From Micropruina sp. (GTDB lineage: Bacteria; Actinomycetota; Actinomycetes; Propionibacteriales; Propionibacteriaceae): a DNA stretch of 61,949 nucleotides. A program made the translations under genes and the position numbers. The notes beneath the pieces were generated by a model. It was not told the origin of the DNA. It was given only the letters and a program-made list of their open reading frames with translations, and searched no databases. Positions 9,087-18,441 of this stretch are shown here, piece after piece. The DNA is taken from positions 1-61,949 of the forward strand of contig JADJTO010000014.1 in the NCBI GenBank assembly GCA_016711105.1, read 5' to 3'. How positions within the stretch are numbered: position 1 is the stretch's first letter; each line of letters begins with the position of its first letter.

Positions 9087-9671
9087 ATGTCGGTCAAGTT
9101 CGGGTTGTTGGCCTTGCTGGCCGAAGGGCCTCGCTACGGCGCCCAGTTGAAGGCAAGCTTCGAGCAGCGGACGGGCGGCACGTGGCCGGTGAACGTCGGG
9201 CAGGTCTACACCACGCTCGATCGGTTGGAGCGCGACGGGCTCGTCGTTGCCGAAGCGGCCGACGACGAGGGCCGGATCCGCTACTCGCTGACCGCCGCCG
9301 GACGCGAGGCGGTGAGTTCGTGGTGGCAGACCCCGGTCGATCGGGAGGCTGCTCCGCGCGACGAACTGGTGATCAAACTGGCGATCGCCATCACCAGCCC
9401 CGGGGTCGATTCAACCGCGGTGGCCCAGGCGCAGCGTTCGGCCACTATGCGCCGGTTGCAGCAGCTGACCCGATTGAAGCAATCGGTCGATCCCCGCACT
9501 GACCTGGCGTGGTTGATCGTGGTGGAGAACCAGCTGTTCGCCGCCGAGGCCGAGATCCGATGGCTGGACCAGGTGGAGGCCAGCATCGCCCGGCACGGCC
9601 GTCCTTCAGCGGTGCAAGTGGAAGCAGCGGTGCCGGTGGAGGCAGCAGCGACGGGGGAGGCACAGCAATGA
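9087..9671 (+). CDS. PadR-family transcriptional regulator
   Basis: Winged-helix repressor of 194 residues. The N-terminal HTH is clear: KFGLLALLAEGPRYGAQLKASFEQ, then WPVNVGQVYTTLDRLERDGLV with the PadR signature and GRIRYSLTAAGREAV. The C-terminal part is helical (residues 95-170) with an Ala/Val-rich tail. ATG 9087 was chosen because the HTH starts at once; the longer upstream frame overlaps the operator. The stop overlaps the ABC ATPase start (ATGA), so PadR probably represses its own transporter operon and is released by a drug or peptide ligand. The ligand is unknown. Confidence 0.88.
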   Translation: MSVKFGLLALLAEGPRYGAQLKASFEQRTGGTWPVNVGQVYTTLDRLERDGLVVAEAADDEGRIRYSLTAAGREAVSSWWQTPVDREAAPRDELVIKLAIAITSPGVDSTAVAQAQRSATMRRLQQLTRLKQSVDPRTDLAWLIVVENQLFAAEAEIRWLDQVEASIARHGRPSAVQVEAAVPVEAAATGEAQQ

Positions 9672-10513
9672 GCACCCCCGCGCTGCGGCTGGTCGGAGTC
9701 TCGCGCGTCCACGGCACTGGCGAGACCGCCGTCCACGCCCTGCGCGAGCTGTCGCTCGACGTCTCGGCGGGCGAGTTGGTGGCCGTGATGGGGCCCTCGG
9801 GCAGCGGCAAGTCGACGTTGCTCAATCTGGCCGGGGCTTTGGACCGTCCCACCAGTGGCGAGGTCGAGATCGGCGGCATCGCCCTGGGTGGCCTTACCCC
9901 GGAGGAGTTGGCCCGGCTACGTCGCCGCCGGGTAGGACTGGTCTTCCAGGACTACAACCTGATCCCCTCGCTCACCGCGGCGGAGAACGTCGGACTACCG
10001 CTGGAGCTGGAGGGTCACCCGGCACTCGTGACCCGCCAGGAAGTCCGAGCCACCCTGAAGTCCCTCGGCCTGGGTGGCTTGGCGGACCGCTTTCCCGACC
10101 AACTCTCCGGCGGGCAGCAGCAACGCGTGGCCATCGCCCGAGCCTTGATCGGCGAACGCAGGCTGGTGTTGGCCGACGAACCGACCGGGGCCCTCGACTC
10201 GGTGACCAGCGAAGAGGTGCTGGCCGTCCTGCGTGCCCGCTGCGACGGCGGCGCGGCCGGGCTGCTGGTCACCCACGAGCCCCGGCACGCCGCCTGGGCG
10301 GATCGGGTGGTGTACCTGCGCGACGGTGTCGTCGTGGACGGCGCCAGCCCCGTGCAGCGGCAAGGTCGTTCGCGTGAGCACCCAGGCGCCGCCGCGACGC
10401 GCCAACCGTCCGGCGGCCTCACGACGGGCGACCTCGGAGCCGGGGCGCCTGCGCACCTGGTGGGCCGGCTGGCGCCTGGCGCTGCGGATGGCCCGCCGCG
10501 ACGCCCGACGTGA
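9668..10513 (+). CDS. ABC transporter ATP-binding protein, MacB/LolD type
   Basis: Cytoplasmic ATPase of an export or lipoprotein/peptide-type ABC system. Walker A GPSGSGKST, Q-loop VFQDYNLIPSLTAAENV, signature LSGGQQQRVAIARAL, Walker B LVLADEPTGALD and H-loop LLVTHEP are all present. This arrangement is typical of ATPases working with FtsX-like permeases, and such a permease follows. The homologous part ends near residue 235; the frame then runs on through unmatched sequence to 10513. A TGA at 10375-10377 overlapping the permease GTG would be the natural end if one base is wrong, so the true C-terminus is uncertain. Confidence 0.85.
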   Translation: MSTPALRLVGVSRVHGTGETAVHALRELSLDVSAGELVAVMGPSGSGKSTLLNLAGALDRPTSGEVEIGGIALGGLTPEELARLRRRRVGLVFQDYNLIPSLTAAENVGLPLELEGHPALVTRQEVRATLKSLGLGGLADRFPDQLSGGQQQRVAIARALIGERRLVLADEPTGALDSVTSEEVLAVLRARCDGGAAGLLVTHEPRHAAWADRVVYLRDGVVVDGASPVQRQGRSREHPGAAATRQPSGGLTTGDLGAGAPAHLVGRLAPGAADGPPRRPT

Positions 10514-13110
10514 CTGGGGGCGCAGCCTGTTCGTGTGGCTGATGATCGCCGTCCCGATCTCCGTCATCTGCGCAGCCCAGGTGGTCTTGTCCTCCGACGA
10601 CATCTCGCCTTCTGAGTTCCTCGACCTTCACCTGGGTGGGGCATCAGCTCGAGTCACCTGGACGGGCTACCAGTTCGAGCCCGTCATGGACGCCTTCCGG
10701 CATGCCACCGCAACCGACGAGGACTCTCCTCGCCCCGCGACCCCCATCGCCGGTTGGGGCGAGTCGATCGCCCAGCAGGAGGTCGCCGTTGCCGCCCTGA
10801 CCGGTCAACCCGCTCTCGCAATCACCATCAGCAACCCCACGGTCGAGGGTTCGAACCGCCCGTTGATGATGCTGGGCGTCAACTCCACCCAGCCCGCCGT
10901 GACTCCGATGGTCAAGCTGAACGGCGGACGCCTCCCGGCCACCCCGGACGAGGTGCTGGTCACGCCCGCCTGGCTGCACCGCGGCTGGCCCAGCAGTGGC
11001 CGGGTGACCCTTTGGGGCGAGGACGGGGTGGAGTCCACCATCGACATCGTGGGCATCGCCACTGTTCGCGCTGAGTATGCGATCGACCTGGTCGGGCTGC
11101 CGGACCCGAGCTCCACCGAGCGCAGCTTCCTGCTCACCGGCTACGTCAAGGTGACCTGGGCGGACGCCGTCCGGCTCGCCCGCACCGGCTTCGCAACCAC
11201 CAGCCGCGAGATCGCCGCCCACCCCCCGGAACCCGACCTGAGCACCCGCCAGATCGTGACTGTTGGCACCCTCTTCGGGGCCGGCGTCTTGCTGCACGTT
11301 GCCCTGTTGGTCGGGCCCGCGTTCGCGATCGGCGCCGGACGGCAACGGCGATCCCTGGCGCTGGCCGCCTCCAACGGGGCCGGCGTGGCGCATCTACGGC
11401 GCGTGGCCCTGGGACAGTCCGTCCTTCTCGGCACCTCCGCGGCTGCCGCCGGAACCCTCATGGGGGCCGGCGTCGGCATGGCAGCGTGGCCGATCTTCTC
11501 CTCCGACCCGACCGAGGTGCACGGGCCGCTCGAGGTCCCGCTTGCCTTTCTGCTGGGCGTGTTGGTCTTGGGCATCCTGACCGCGGTGATGGCCGCGCTA
11601 TTTCCCAGCCGCGGCTTGGGCAAGCTGGATCTGGTTGCGGCCCTGCGCGGCAGCGCCCGCCCCTCAGCGCCGAGTCGTCGCGCGCCCTGGTGGGGACTGG
11701 TCCTGCTGATCGGTGGCGGGGCGAGCACGTGGGCTTCGGTCCGGCTGCAGGACGCGTACGGCGAACCGTCCTTCTACGTCTGGCTGGCCGCGGTCGTGGT
11801 GACGGTGGCCGGTGCCCTGCTGTTGGTCCCAGCCCTGCTCCTGCTGGCGGCTCGCCTGGCTGGGGCGGCGCCGGTCGTGCTCCGGATGGCACTGCGCGAC
11901 ATAGCCCGACAACGCGGACGCGCCACCGCCACCGTCGCCGCGATCATGGGTGGGGCCCTGCTGTTGGGCACGATTTGGACGCTCATCGCCAGCATCGACG
12001 CGGACGCCGAGCGCCGATACCTGCCGAGCATGCCGTACGGCCACGGCAGGCTCCTCTTGGACGAGCGCACCAAGGAGGAGGCCCAGCGGGCGCTCGTGGG
12101 CGTCGAACCCACCCTCCGCACCGCCGTCTTGAGCAGCGTGCTGGGCTGGTCCTCCACCGGCACCCTCGAGGACGCGGCACCACCCATCGCGATCCGACCC
12201 GGTTGCCCCGTGCCAACACTCGATCAGACGAACATCGAGGATCGATGTCGTTCGTTGGGCGCTGACGGCCGCGAGATCATTGCCGGACGAGTTCAGGACT
12301 TGGCCTGGCTGTTCGACCTCGACAGCGACCAGGTGACGGCCCTGCGCGCCGGCACCATGCTGGTGGACACGGATCCGATCAAGAGCTGGAACGGCCAGGG
12401 CACCAACGAGGTTGATCGACGGCCACCTCCACCTGGCCTTCACCCCTTCAGAGGCCGCCGGCGCGCCGCAGATACTCAGGGTGCCCGCCCTCGCCGTGAA
12501 CGCCGCGCTGATCGATCGCGGCGCCGTGCACAGCCGGGTCGGCGCCCTGATCAGCCTCGAGGCGGCCGCCAGCCACCACCTGGCCCTCGACGACGGGACG
12601 GTGCACGTCCCCGACGCGTCCGGGCCGATCAGCCCCGCCCTGGAGGCCCGGATCAACACCGCCCTCAACGATGGCCACAGCCGGATCAAGGTCGAGCGGG
12701 GTTTCGAACCCGCCGATCAGCTGCCAACCTGGGCAGTCACGGGCACCCTCGCCGTGCTGGCGGTGATCACCGCCGCCATGGCGACCATCTTGGCCACGAG
12801 CGACCTGCGACCCTTCCTGGCCACCCTGAACGCTGTCGGCGCGAGCCCACACCTCGGTCGCCGCCTCGCCACCACGACCGCGGCCGTCCTCGGCGCACTC
12901 GGCACGATGCTCGGCTTCGGCATCGGCTACGTCGTCGGGAGCCCCTTGGCGCTCACGCTCACCGAAGACGCTCATGAGGGGGTGCCACCGATCCTCGTTC
13001 TACCGTGGGCGATCGGGGTGTTGTTCTCCGTCGTTGTCGCGCTCTGCGCCGCAGTCGTCGCCGCGGTGTGCGTGCCGACCCGCCCGGTCCTCACCCAACG
13101 CACCACCTGA
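10374..13110 (+). CDS. FtsX-like ABC transporter permease, one frameshift
   Basis: Large permease of about 911 residues when one shift near 12405 is mended (frame one ends GQGTNEV, frame two resumes DGHLHLAFTPSEAAGAP). It has an N-terminal TM (SLFVWLMIAVPISVICAAQ), a long extracytoplasmic domain, a first FtsX bundle (VGTLFGAGVLLHVALLVGPAFAIGAG to GILTAVMAALFP), a middle TM pair (WLAAVVVTVAGALLLVPALLLLA), a second extracytoplasmic part and a final FtsX bundle (WAVTGTLAVLAVITAAMATIL, LPWAIGVLFSVVVALCAAVVAAV). GTG 10374 starts the first basic segment. It works with the preceding ATPase; the operon is under PadR. Substrate unknown, with an antimicrobial or lipophilic compound a fair guess. Confidence 0.8.
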
Positions 13111-13287
13111 TCTCGGGATCCCGCAGCGGGCGGTGCACCGGCTGGGGTCATTCAACCGGTACACCTTGGTCCGGCCGGCTCCCGGGGAACCTGCGCGGAC
13201 CCTGTTCACCAAGTACCCACTTCCTCAGACGCCAACCCAACCCCCCGCGCGTCCGCCTAGCCCTGCCTGGCATGGGAGAATCCAGTC

Positions 13288-14499
13288 ATGCCGGAACTCG
13301 CGTCTTCGCTGGCAGCGACGATCACTGGAACCGACTCCCCCGGGCTGCTCAACCGCCTGATGGAATCCATCGCCTCTGCGGACGCCGAGATCCTCGATCT
13401 GGAACAGACCGTCGTCCGCGGTCAGCTGAGCATCGGGGTGCTGCTCGGAGTGCCTCCGCGGGGCCACGACCTGCTGCAGGATCGCCTCGCCGGCGCCTGC
13501 GCCCGGCTCGGGCTGGCGGTCTCGATGAGCGAAGGTGTCGGCGACAATCCGCCACGAATCAACCGGGCGATCGTGACCATCCTCGGGCAGCCGCTCCTGG
13601 CCGACCACCTCGCCGTCACCACGCAGGTGATCGCCGAGTTGGGCGGCAACGTCGACCGCAGCCGCCGCCTCTCCCGCACCCCGCTGACCAGCCTTGAGCT
13701 GTGGGTGTCGGCCGCGGACGTGACGGTCCTGCGTCCGGCTCTGGCTCGGGCCGCCGCGTTGTCGGGCTTCGACGTCTCGGTCTCCCCGGCCGGCCTTAGC
13801 CGTCTGGGCCGCCGCCTGATCGTGATGGACGTGGACTCCACCCTGATCCGCGACGAGGTGATCGAGATGCTCGCCGCCCACGCCGGCTGCGAAGCCGCGG
13901 TGCGCGAGGTGACCGAACGCGCCATGCGCGGCGAGCTGGACTTCGCAGCCAGCCTGCACCAGCGGGTTCAACTGCTGGCCGGGCTACCTGTCGGCGTCCT
14001 GGACGAGGTGCGGGCGGCCGTCCGGTTGACCCCTGGTGCGCGCACCCTGGTCGCCACCCTGCGTGACCTCGGCCTGGCCATCGGAGTGGTGTCGGGCGGC
14101 TTCATCGAGGTGGTGGCACCGCTGGCGGCCGAACTGGGCATCACCTACGCCCACGCCAACTCCCTTGAAGTTCGCGACGGACGACTCACCGGACGGGTCG
14201 CCGGCCCGGTCGTCGATCGGGCAGCCAAAGCCACCAAACTCCGTGAATGGGCGAAGGCCGAGGGCTTGCCGCTGTCGCGCACGATCGCGATCGGCGACGG
14301 CGCCAACGACCTCGACATGCTCGCCGACGCCGGCTTGGGCATCGCCTTCAACGCCAAGCCGGCCGTACGAGCCTCAGCCGACACGGCCCTCAACCTGCCC
14401 TACTTGGACGCCGTCCTGTTCCTGCTGGGACTCTCCCGCGAAGAGGTCGAGGACGCCGCCGCCGCGCGGGCCGATCACCCGTTCGGGGCTGCCGATTAG
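13288..14499 (+). CDS. serB: Phosphoserine phosphatase SerB with N-terminal ACT region
   Basis: Cytosolic HAD phosphatase that hydrolyses O-phosphoserine in the last step of serine synthesis. Length 403 residues. Residues 1 to about 165 form the tandem ACT-type regulatory part typical of mycobacterial SerB2 (ITGTDSPGLLNRLMESI). The catalytic part begins with the nucleophile motif D181-V-D183-S-T, then VVSGGF and GDGANDLDML. A separate transcription unit; the gene before it ends 177 bases upstream and the next starts nine bases after the stop. Confidence 0.93.
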   Translation: MPELASSLAATITGTDSPGLLNRLMESIASADAEILDLEQTVVRGQLSIGVLLGVPPRGHDLLQDRLAGACARLGLAVSMSEGVGDNPPRINRAIVTILGQPLLADHLAVTTQVIAELGGNVDRSRRLSRTPLTSLELWVSAADVTVLRPALARAAALSGFDVSVSPAGLSRLGRRLIVMDVDSTLIRDEVIEMLAAHAGCEAAVREVTERAMRGELDFAASLHQRVQLLAGLPVGVLDEVRAAVRLTPGARTLVATLRDLGLAIGVVSGGFIEVVAPLAAELGITYAHANSLEVRDGRLTGRVAGPVVDRAAKATKLREWAKAEGLPLSRTIAIGDGANDLDMLADAGLGIAFNAKPAVRASADTALNLPYLDAVLFLLGLSREEVEDAAAARADHPFGAAD

Positions 14500-14508
14500 T
14501 CTCGGTGC

Positions 14509-15675
14509 ATGGCGATTCCCCGACTGTTGATCTGTGCCCTGACCGGCCTCACCCTGGTCGGCTGCACCCTCCCGGCCGTGAAGCCAGCCTCCCCGCCGGT
14601 CCCCACCGGCCACCGAGACAGCCACCGCAACGGCAGCGGAACCGGACGACCGTTCTCGATCACCGCCGTGGACCGCTTCAACGAACCGTGGGCGATGACG
14701 TTCCTGCCCGGCGCTGACCACCTGCTGATCACCGAGCGCGGCGGCGCCCTGCTCCTCCGCGATCAGGCCCTCGGCAAGACGATCACCGTGACCGGCACGC
14801 CAGCGGTCGCGCACGCCGGGCAGGGCGGCCTGGGTGACGTCATCCCCGGCCCCAATTACGCGACTGACAAGGTGATCTACCTCAGTTGGGCGGAGAACGC
14901 CGAGGGCGGCACCAGAGCGGTGGTGGGGCGCGCCGTCCTGGAGACGGACGGAACCACCGCCCGACTCACTGGCCTGAACCCGATTTGGCAGCAAACACCG
15001 GCCACCACCGGCAGCGGACACTTCGGCCACCGGTTGGCGATCAGTCCCGACGGCGCTCACTTGTTCGTCAGCTCGGGAGACCGGCAGAAGTTCGACCCGG
15101 CCCAGGATCTCGGCAGCACCCTCGGCAAGGTACTTCGCCTGAACCTGGACGGCACTCCGGCGGCGGGCAACCCGTTCGCCGAGCGCGGGCTGCCGACCTC
15201 GGAGATCTGGTCCTACGGGCATCGCAATCCGCTCGGGCTGGCCTTCGATCCGGCCGGGAACCTGTGGGACTCCGAGATGGGACCGCGCGGCGGCGATGAG
15301 GTGAACCTGATCCAACCCGGACGGAACTACGGCTGGCCGCAGGCGTCAAACGGTTCCCACTACGACGGACGCGACATCCCCGACCACCAACCCGGTGACG
15401 GCTTCGAGGCGCCGGGCGCGTCCTGGAACCCCTCGATCTCCCCAGGCAGCCTGATCAACTACCGCGGCTCACGCTTCCCCCAATGGCGCGGCGATGCGTT
15501 CGTCGGCGCCCTCTCCGGCGAGGCTCTGATCCGGATCGACCTCGAGGGCACCACCGCCACCAAAGCCGAGCAGTGGGACCTCGGCCAACCCATCCGCGAG
15601 GTGGAAGAAGCCCCCGACGGAACTCTCTGGCTCCTTGAAGACGCCAATAGCGGCCGTCTCCTGCACCTGACGTAG
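14509..15675 (+). CDS. PQQ-type glucose/sorbosone dehydrogenase lipoprotein
   Basis: Exported six-bladed beta-propeller of the soluble aldose dehydrogenase family (YliI/GdhB type), 388 residues. The lipoprotein signal ends at LTLVGC with Cys19. The propeller begins with FNEPWAMTFLPG and contains GHFGHRLAISPDG, LFVSSGDR, SYGHRNPLGLAFDPAG, EMGPRGGDEVNLI and NYGWP, the usual markers. It would oxidise aldoses outside the membrane if PQQ is available; no PQQ synthesis genes are in the window. It starts nine bases after serB and ends before a hairpin. Confidence 0.85.
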   Translation: MAIPRLLICALTGLTLVGCTLPAVKPASPPVPTGHRDSHRNGSGTGRPFSITAVDRFNEPWAMTFLPGADHLLITERGGALLLRDQALGKTITVTGTPAVAHAGQGGLGDVIPGPNYATDKVIYLSWAENAEGGTRAVVGRAVLETDGTTARLTGLNPIWQQTPATTGSGHFGHRLAISPDGAHLFVSSGDRQKFDPAQDLGSTLGKVLRLNLDGTPAAGNPFAERGLPTSEIWSYGHRNPLGLAFDPAGNLWDSEMGPRGGDEVNLIQPGRNYGWPQASNGSHYDGRDIPDHQPGDGFEAPGASWNPSISPGSLINYRGSRFPQWRGDAFVGALSGEALIRIDLEGTTATKAEQWDLGQPIREVEEAPDGTLWLLEDANSGRLLHLT

Positions 15676-15677
15676 AT

Positions 15678-15723
15678 AACGTGAGGGGTTAACTACCGTA
15701 GTCGGTAGTTAACCCCTCACGTT
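15678..15723. terminator. Bidirectional hairpin between convergent genes
   Basis: Perfect 21-base arms (15678-15698 and 15703-15723) around a TAGT loop, followed by GTTT. It sits exactly between the convergent sugar-dehydrogenase and glycogen-phosphorylase stops. The inner core GGGGTTAACTACCG and loop recur in the hairpin at 24325-24374. Confidence 0.8.
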
Positions 15724-15739
15724 GTTTCAAGCCGGGTGC

Positions 15740-18313
15740 TCAGAGGGCCGGGTTGGTGCCCCAGATGCGGGTGATGTAGTCGCGCATGGAGCGGTCGGAG
15801 GAGAAGAACCCCGACCGGGCCACGTTCAGGATCGCCGAACGGGTCCAAGCCTCCTGGTCGGCGTAGTAGGCGTCCACCCGAGCCTGGGTGTCGATGTAAT
15901 CCTGGTAGTCGGCCAGGGCCATGAACCGGTCCTGATGCAGCAGGTTCGCCACCACCGACTCGAACACCCGGGGATCCCCGCCGCCGAACACGCCGGAGGC
16001 GATCAGATCCAGCGTCGCTCGCAGCTGCGGGTTCGTCTCGTAGAAGCTCATCGGCGAGTAGCCCTTGGCGCCAAGCGCCGACACCGCGGGCTCGTCCATC
16101 CCGAACAGGAAGAAGTGTGCGTCGCCGACCTGCTGGCGGATCTCGACGTTGGCGCCGTCATCGGTACCGATGGTCAGCGCACCGTTGAGGGCGAACTTCA
16201 TGTTGCCGGTGCCGGACGCCTCCATACCGGCCAGCGAGATCTGCTCCGACAGATCCGCCGCCGGGATCAGCTTCTCGGCCAGGGTCACGTTGTAGTTGGC
16301 CGGGAAGGCCACCTTCAACCTGCCCTCGACCCGCGGATCCACGTTGACGACCTCGGCCACCTTGTTGATCAGGTGGATGATCTCCTTGGCCATCCGGTAA
16401 CCCGGGGCGGCCTTGGCGCCGAACAGGAAGGTGCGCGGCGTGACGTCGGTGGCCTTCACCTTGCCGGAGATGACCTGCTCGTAGAGGGTCACGATGTGCA
16501 GGAGCTTCAGGGTCTGCCGCTTGTACTCGTGCAGCCGCTTCACCATCACGTCGAGCATGTGACCGGCCGGCAGCTCGATCCCGTCGCGAGCCTGCAGCAG
16601 GTTGGTCAACCGCTCCTTGTTCCGCAGCTTGACCTTGCGGAAGGCTTCACGGAACTCCGGATCCTCGGCGCACGGCTCCAGTTCCTTGAGTCGCTCCAGG
16701 TCGGTCACCCAGCCGCCACCCAGTGCCTCGGTGATCAGCTCCGACAGTGACGGGTTGGCCAGCCGCATGAAGCGCCGCGGCGTGACGCCGTTGGTCACGT
16801 TGGTGAACTTGGTGGGCCACAACTCCGAGAAGTCGGGCAGCACTTTGTCCCGCAGCAGCTCCGAATGCAGCGCCGCCACGCCGTTGACCTTGACGCCCGC
16901 CACAGTCGCCAGGTACGCCATCCGGACGGCCCGCTCGGGGTACTCGCCGATGATCGACATTCGGCTCTGCCGGACCCAATCGTTGGGGAACTTCTCCCGG
17001 ACGATGGCGAGGAACTCCTCATTGATCCGGAAGATGATCTCCAGGTGGCGGGGCAGCAGGCGTCCGAGCAACTCGGTCGACCACACCTCCAACGCCTCGG
17101 GCAGCAGGGTGTGACAGGTGTAGGCGAAGCACTTCTGGGTGATCTCCCAGGCGTCCGCCCACTCCAGGTTCTTCTCGTCGACGAGGATCCGCATCAGCTC
17201 GGGCACAGCGATCACCGGGTGGGTGTCGTTGAGCTGGAAGATCACTCGATCAGGCAGGTCATGGACGTCGAAGTCTTCGCCCTGACCGTCGATGAAGTCA
17301 CGCAGCGAGCAGGCCACGAAGAAGTACTGCTGCTGCAGCCGCAGCTCCTTGCCCTGCGGGGTCGAATCCTCGGGGTAGAGCACCTTGGAGATGTTCTCGG
17401 CGAAGGTCTGGGCGCGCACGGCCTGGGCGTAGTCACCGGCGTTGAAGATCTGCAGGTCGAACGCCTTGGTGGCCTGGGCGCTCCACAGCCGCAGCGTGTT
17501 CACCCGTCCGTTGAGGTAGCCCGGAACCATGTAGTTATACGGGACGCCGAGGACGTTCCACTCCGGAACCCAGCGGATCCGCGGCACGCCGCCATCGTCG
17601 TAGGTTTCGGTGCGACCGCCGAAGTGCACCTGGACGGCCGACTCGGGGTGCGGGAACTCCCAGGGCGAACCCAGCGCGAGCCAGGAGTCGGCCATCTCGA
17701 CCTGCCGGCCCTCGACGAAGGTCTGCTTGAAGATGCCGTACTCGTAGCGGATGCCGTAGCCGATGCAAGGCACGTTCATGGTGGCCAGCGAGTCGATGAA
17801 GCAGGCCGCAAGCCGACCCAGGCCGCCGTTGCCCAACCCGGGCTCGACTTCCTGGGCACGCAGCGTGGCCAGCTCCAGACCGCAACCGGCCAGTCCCTTC
17901 TCCACAATCTCGTTCAGGTCGGTGGCGAGCAGGGCGTTGCCCAACTGCCGGCCCAACAGGTACTCGGCGGAAAGGTAGCCGACGGTCTTCGCCTTGGACT
18001 CGCGCTGCTTGCGCGCGGTCTCCAGCCAGCGGGCCATCAGGTAGTTCCGCACAGTGCGGGCCAAGGCCAAGTACTGGTCGTTGATCGAGGAGCGGGAGAG
18101 TGTCACGCCCTGGTTGGCGTTCAGCTCATGCAGGAACTCACGGACGAAACCGTCCACCGCGTGCGGCGGGGAGGTGACCGGAGCGAGGGCGAACGGGTGC
18201 GTTTGGGGAAAGGCGACACCCCGCTTGTGAATACCGGTGGTAGGTGTTTCGTCGGCCACGACGGCGGGCGTGGTCACGCTTTCAGTGGCAGTGGCGCTGT
18301 CAGACATGGGCAT
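15740..18313 (-). CDS. glgP: Glycogen/maltodextrin phosphorylase
   Basis: PLP-dependent glycosyltransferase (GT35) that releases glucose-1-phosphate from alpha-1,4-glucans in the cytoplasm; 857 residues, normal for the family. Clear family sequence throughout: EYLLGRQLGNALL, EVEPGLGNGGLGRLAACF, QLNDTHPVIAVPELMRIL, NVTNGVTPRRF, VKRLHEYKRQ and the PLP lysine in EASGTGNMKFALNGALTIGT. Start taken at ATG 18313 (MPMSDS); ATG 18307 is equally possible and neither has a strong ribosome site. Monocistronic, divergent from the PQQ lipoprotein gene. Confidence 0.94.
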   Translation of the reverse strand: MPMSDSATATESVTTPAVVADETPTTGIHKRGVAFPQTHPFALAPVTSPPHAVDGFVREFLHELNANQGVTLSRSSINDQYLALARTVRNYLMARWLETARKQRESKAKTVGYLSAEYLLGRQLGNALLATDLNEIVEKGLAGCGLELATLRAQEVEPGLGNGGLGRLAACFIDSLATMNVPCIGYGIRYEYGIFKQTFVEGRQVEMADSWLALGSPWEFPHPESAVQVHFGGRTETYDDGGVPRIRWVPEWNVLGVPYNYMVPGYLNGRVNTLRLWSAQATKAFDLQIFNAGDYAQAVRAQTFAENISKVLYPEDSTPQGKELRLQQQYFFVACSLRDFIDGQGEDFDVHDLPDRVIFQLNDTHPVIAVPELMRILVDEKNLEWADAWEITQKCFAYTCHTLLPEALEVWSTELLGRLLPRHLEIIFRINEEFLAIVREKFPNDWVRQSRMSIIGEYPERAVRMAYLATVAGVKVNGVAALHSELLRDKVLPDFSELWPTKFTNVTNGVTPRRFMRLANPSLSELITEALGGGWVTDLERLKELEPCAEDPEFREAFRKVKLRNKERLTNLLQARDGIELPAGHMLDVMVKRLHEYKRQTLKLLHIVTLYEQVISGKVKATDVTPRTFLFGAKAAPGYRMAKEIIHLINKVAEVVNVDPRVEGRLKVAFPANYNVTLAEKLIPAADLSEQISLAGMEASGTGNMKFALNGALTIGTDDGANVEIRQQVGDAHFFLFGMDEPAVSALGAKGYSPMSFYETNPQLRATLDLIASGVFGGGDPRVFESVVANLLHQDRFMALADYQDYIDTQARVDAYYADQEAWTRSAILNVARSGFFSSDRSMRDYITRIWGTNPAL

Positions 18314-18441
18314 ACCGTAGCCAAGTCGCGTGGCCCACTCCCAATCGCTTCCATGCTGGACGGCCCGCGGAGGAGCCCAGAAGTGTCGGCAGGAACACCT
18401 AGACTCGGGCTCTGTCACCCGCAAATCGAGGAGCACCCCGC

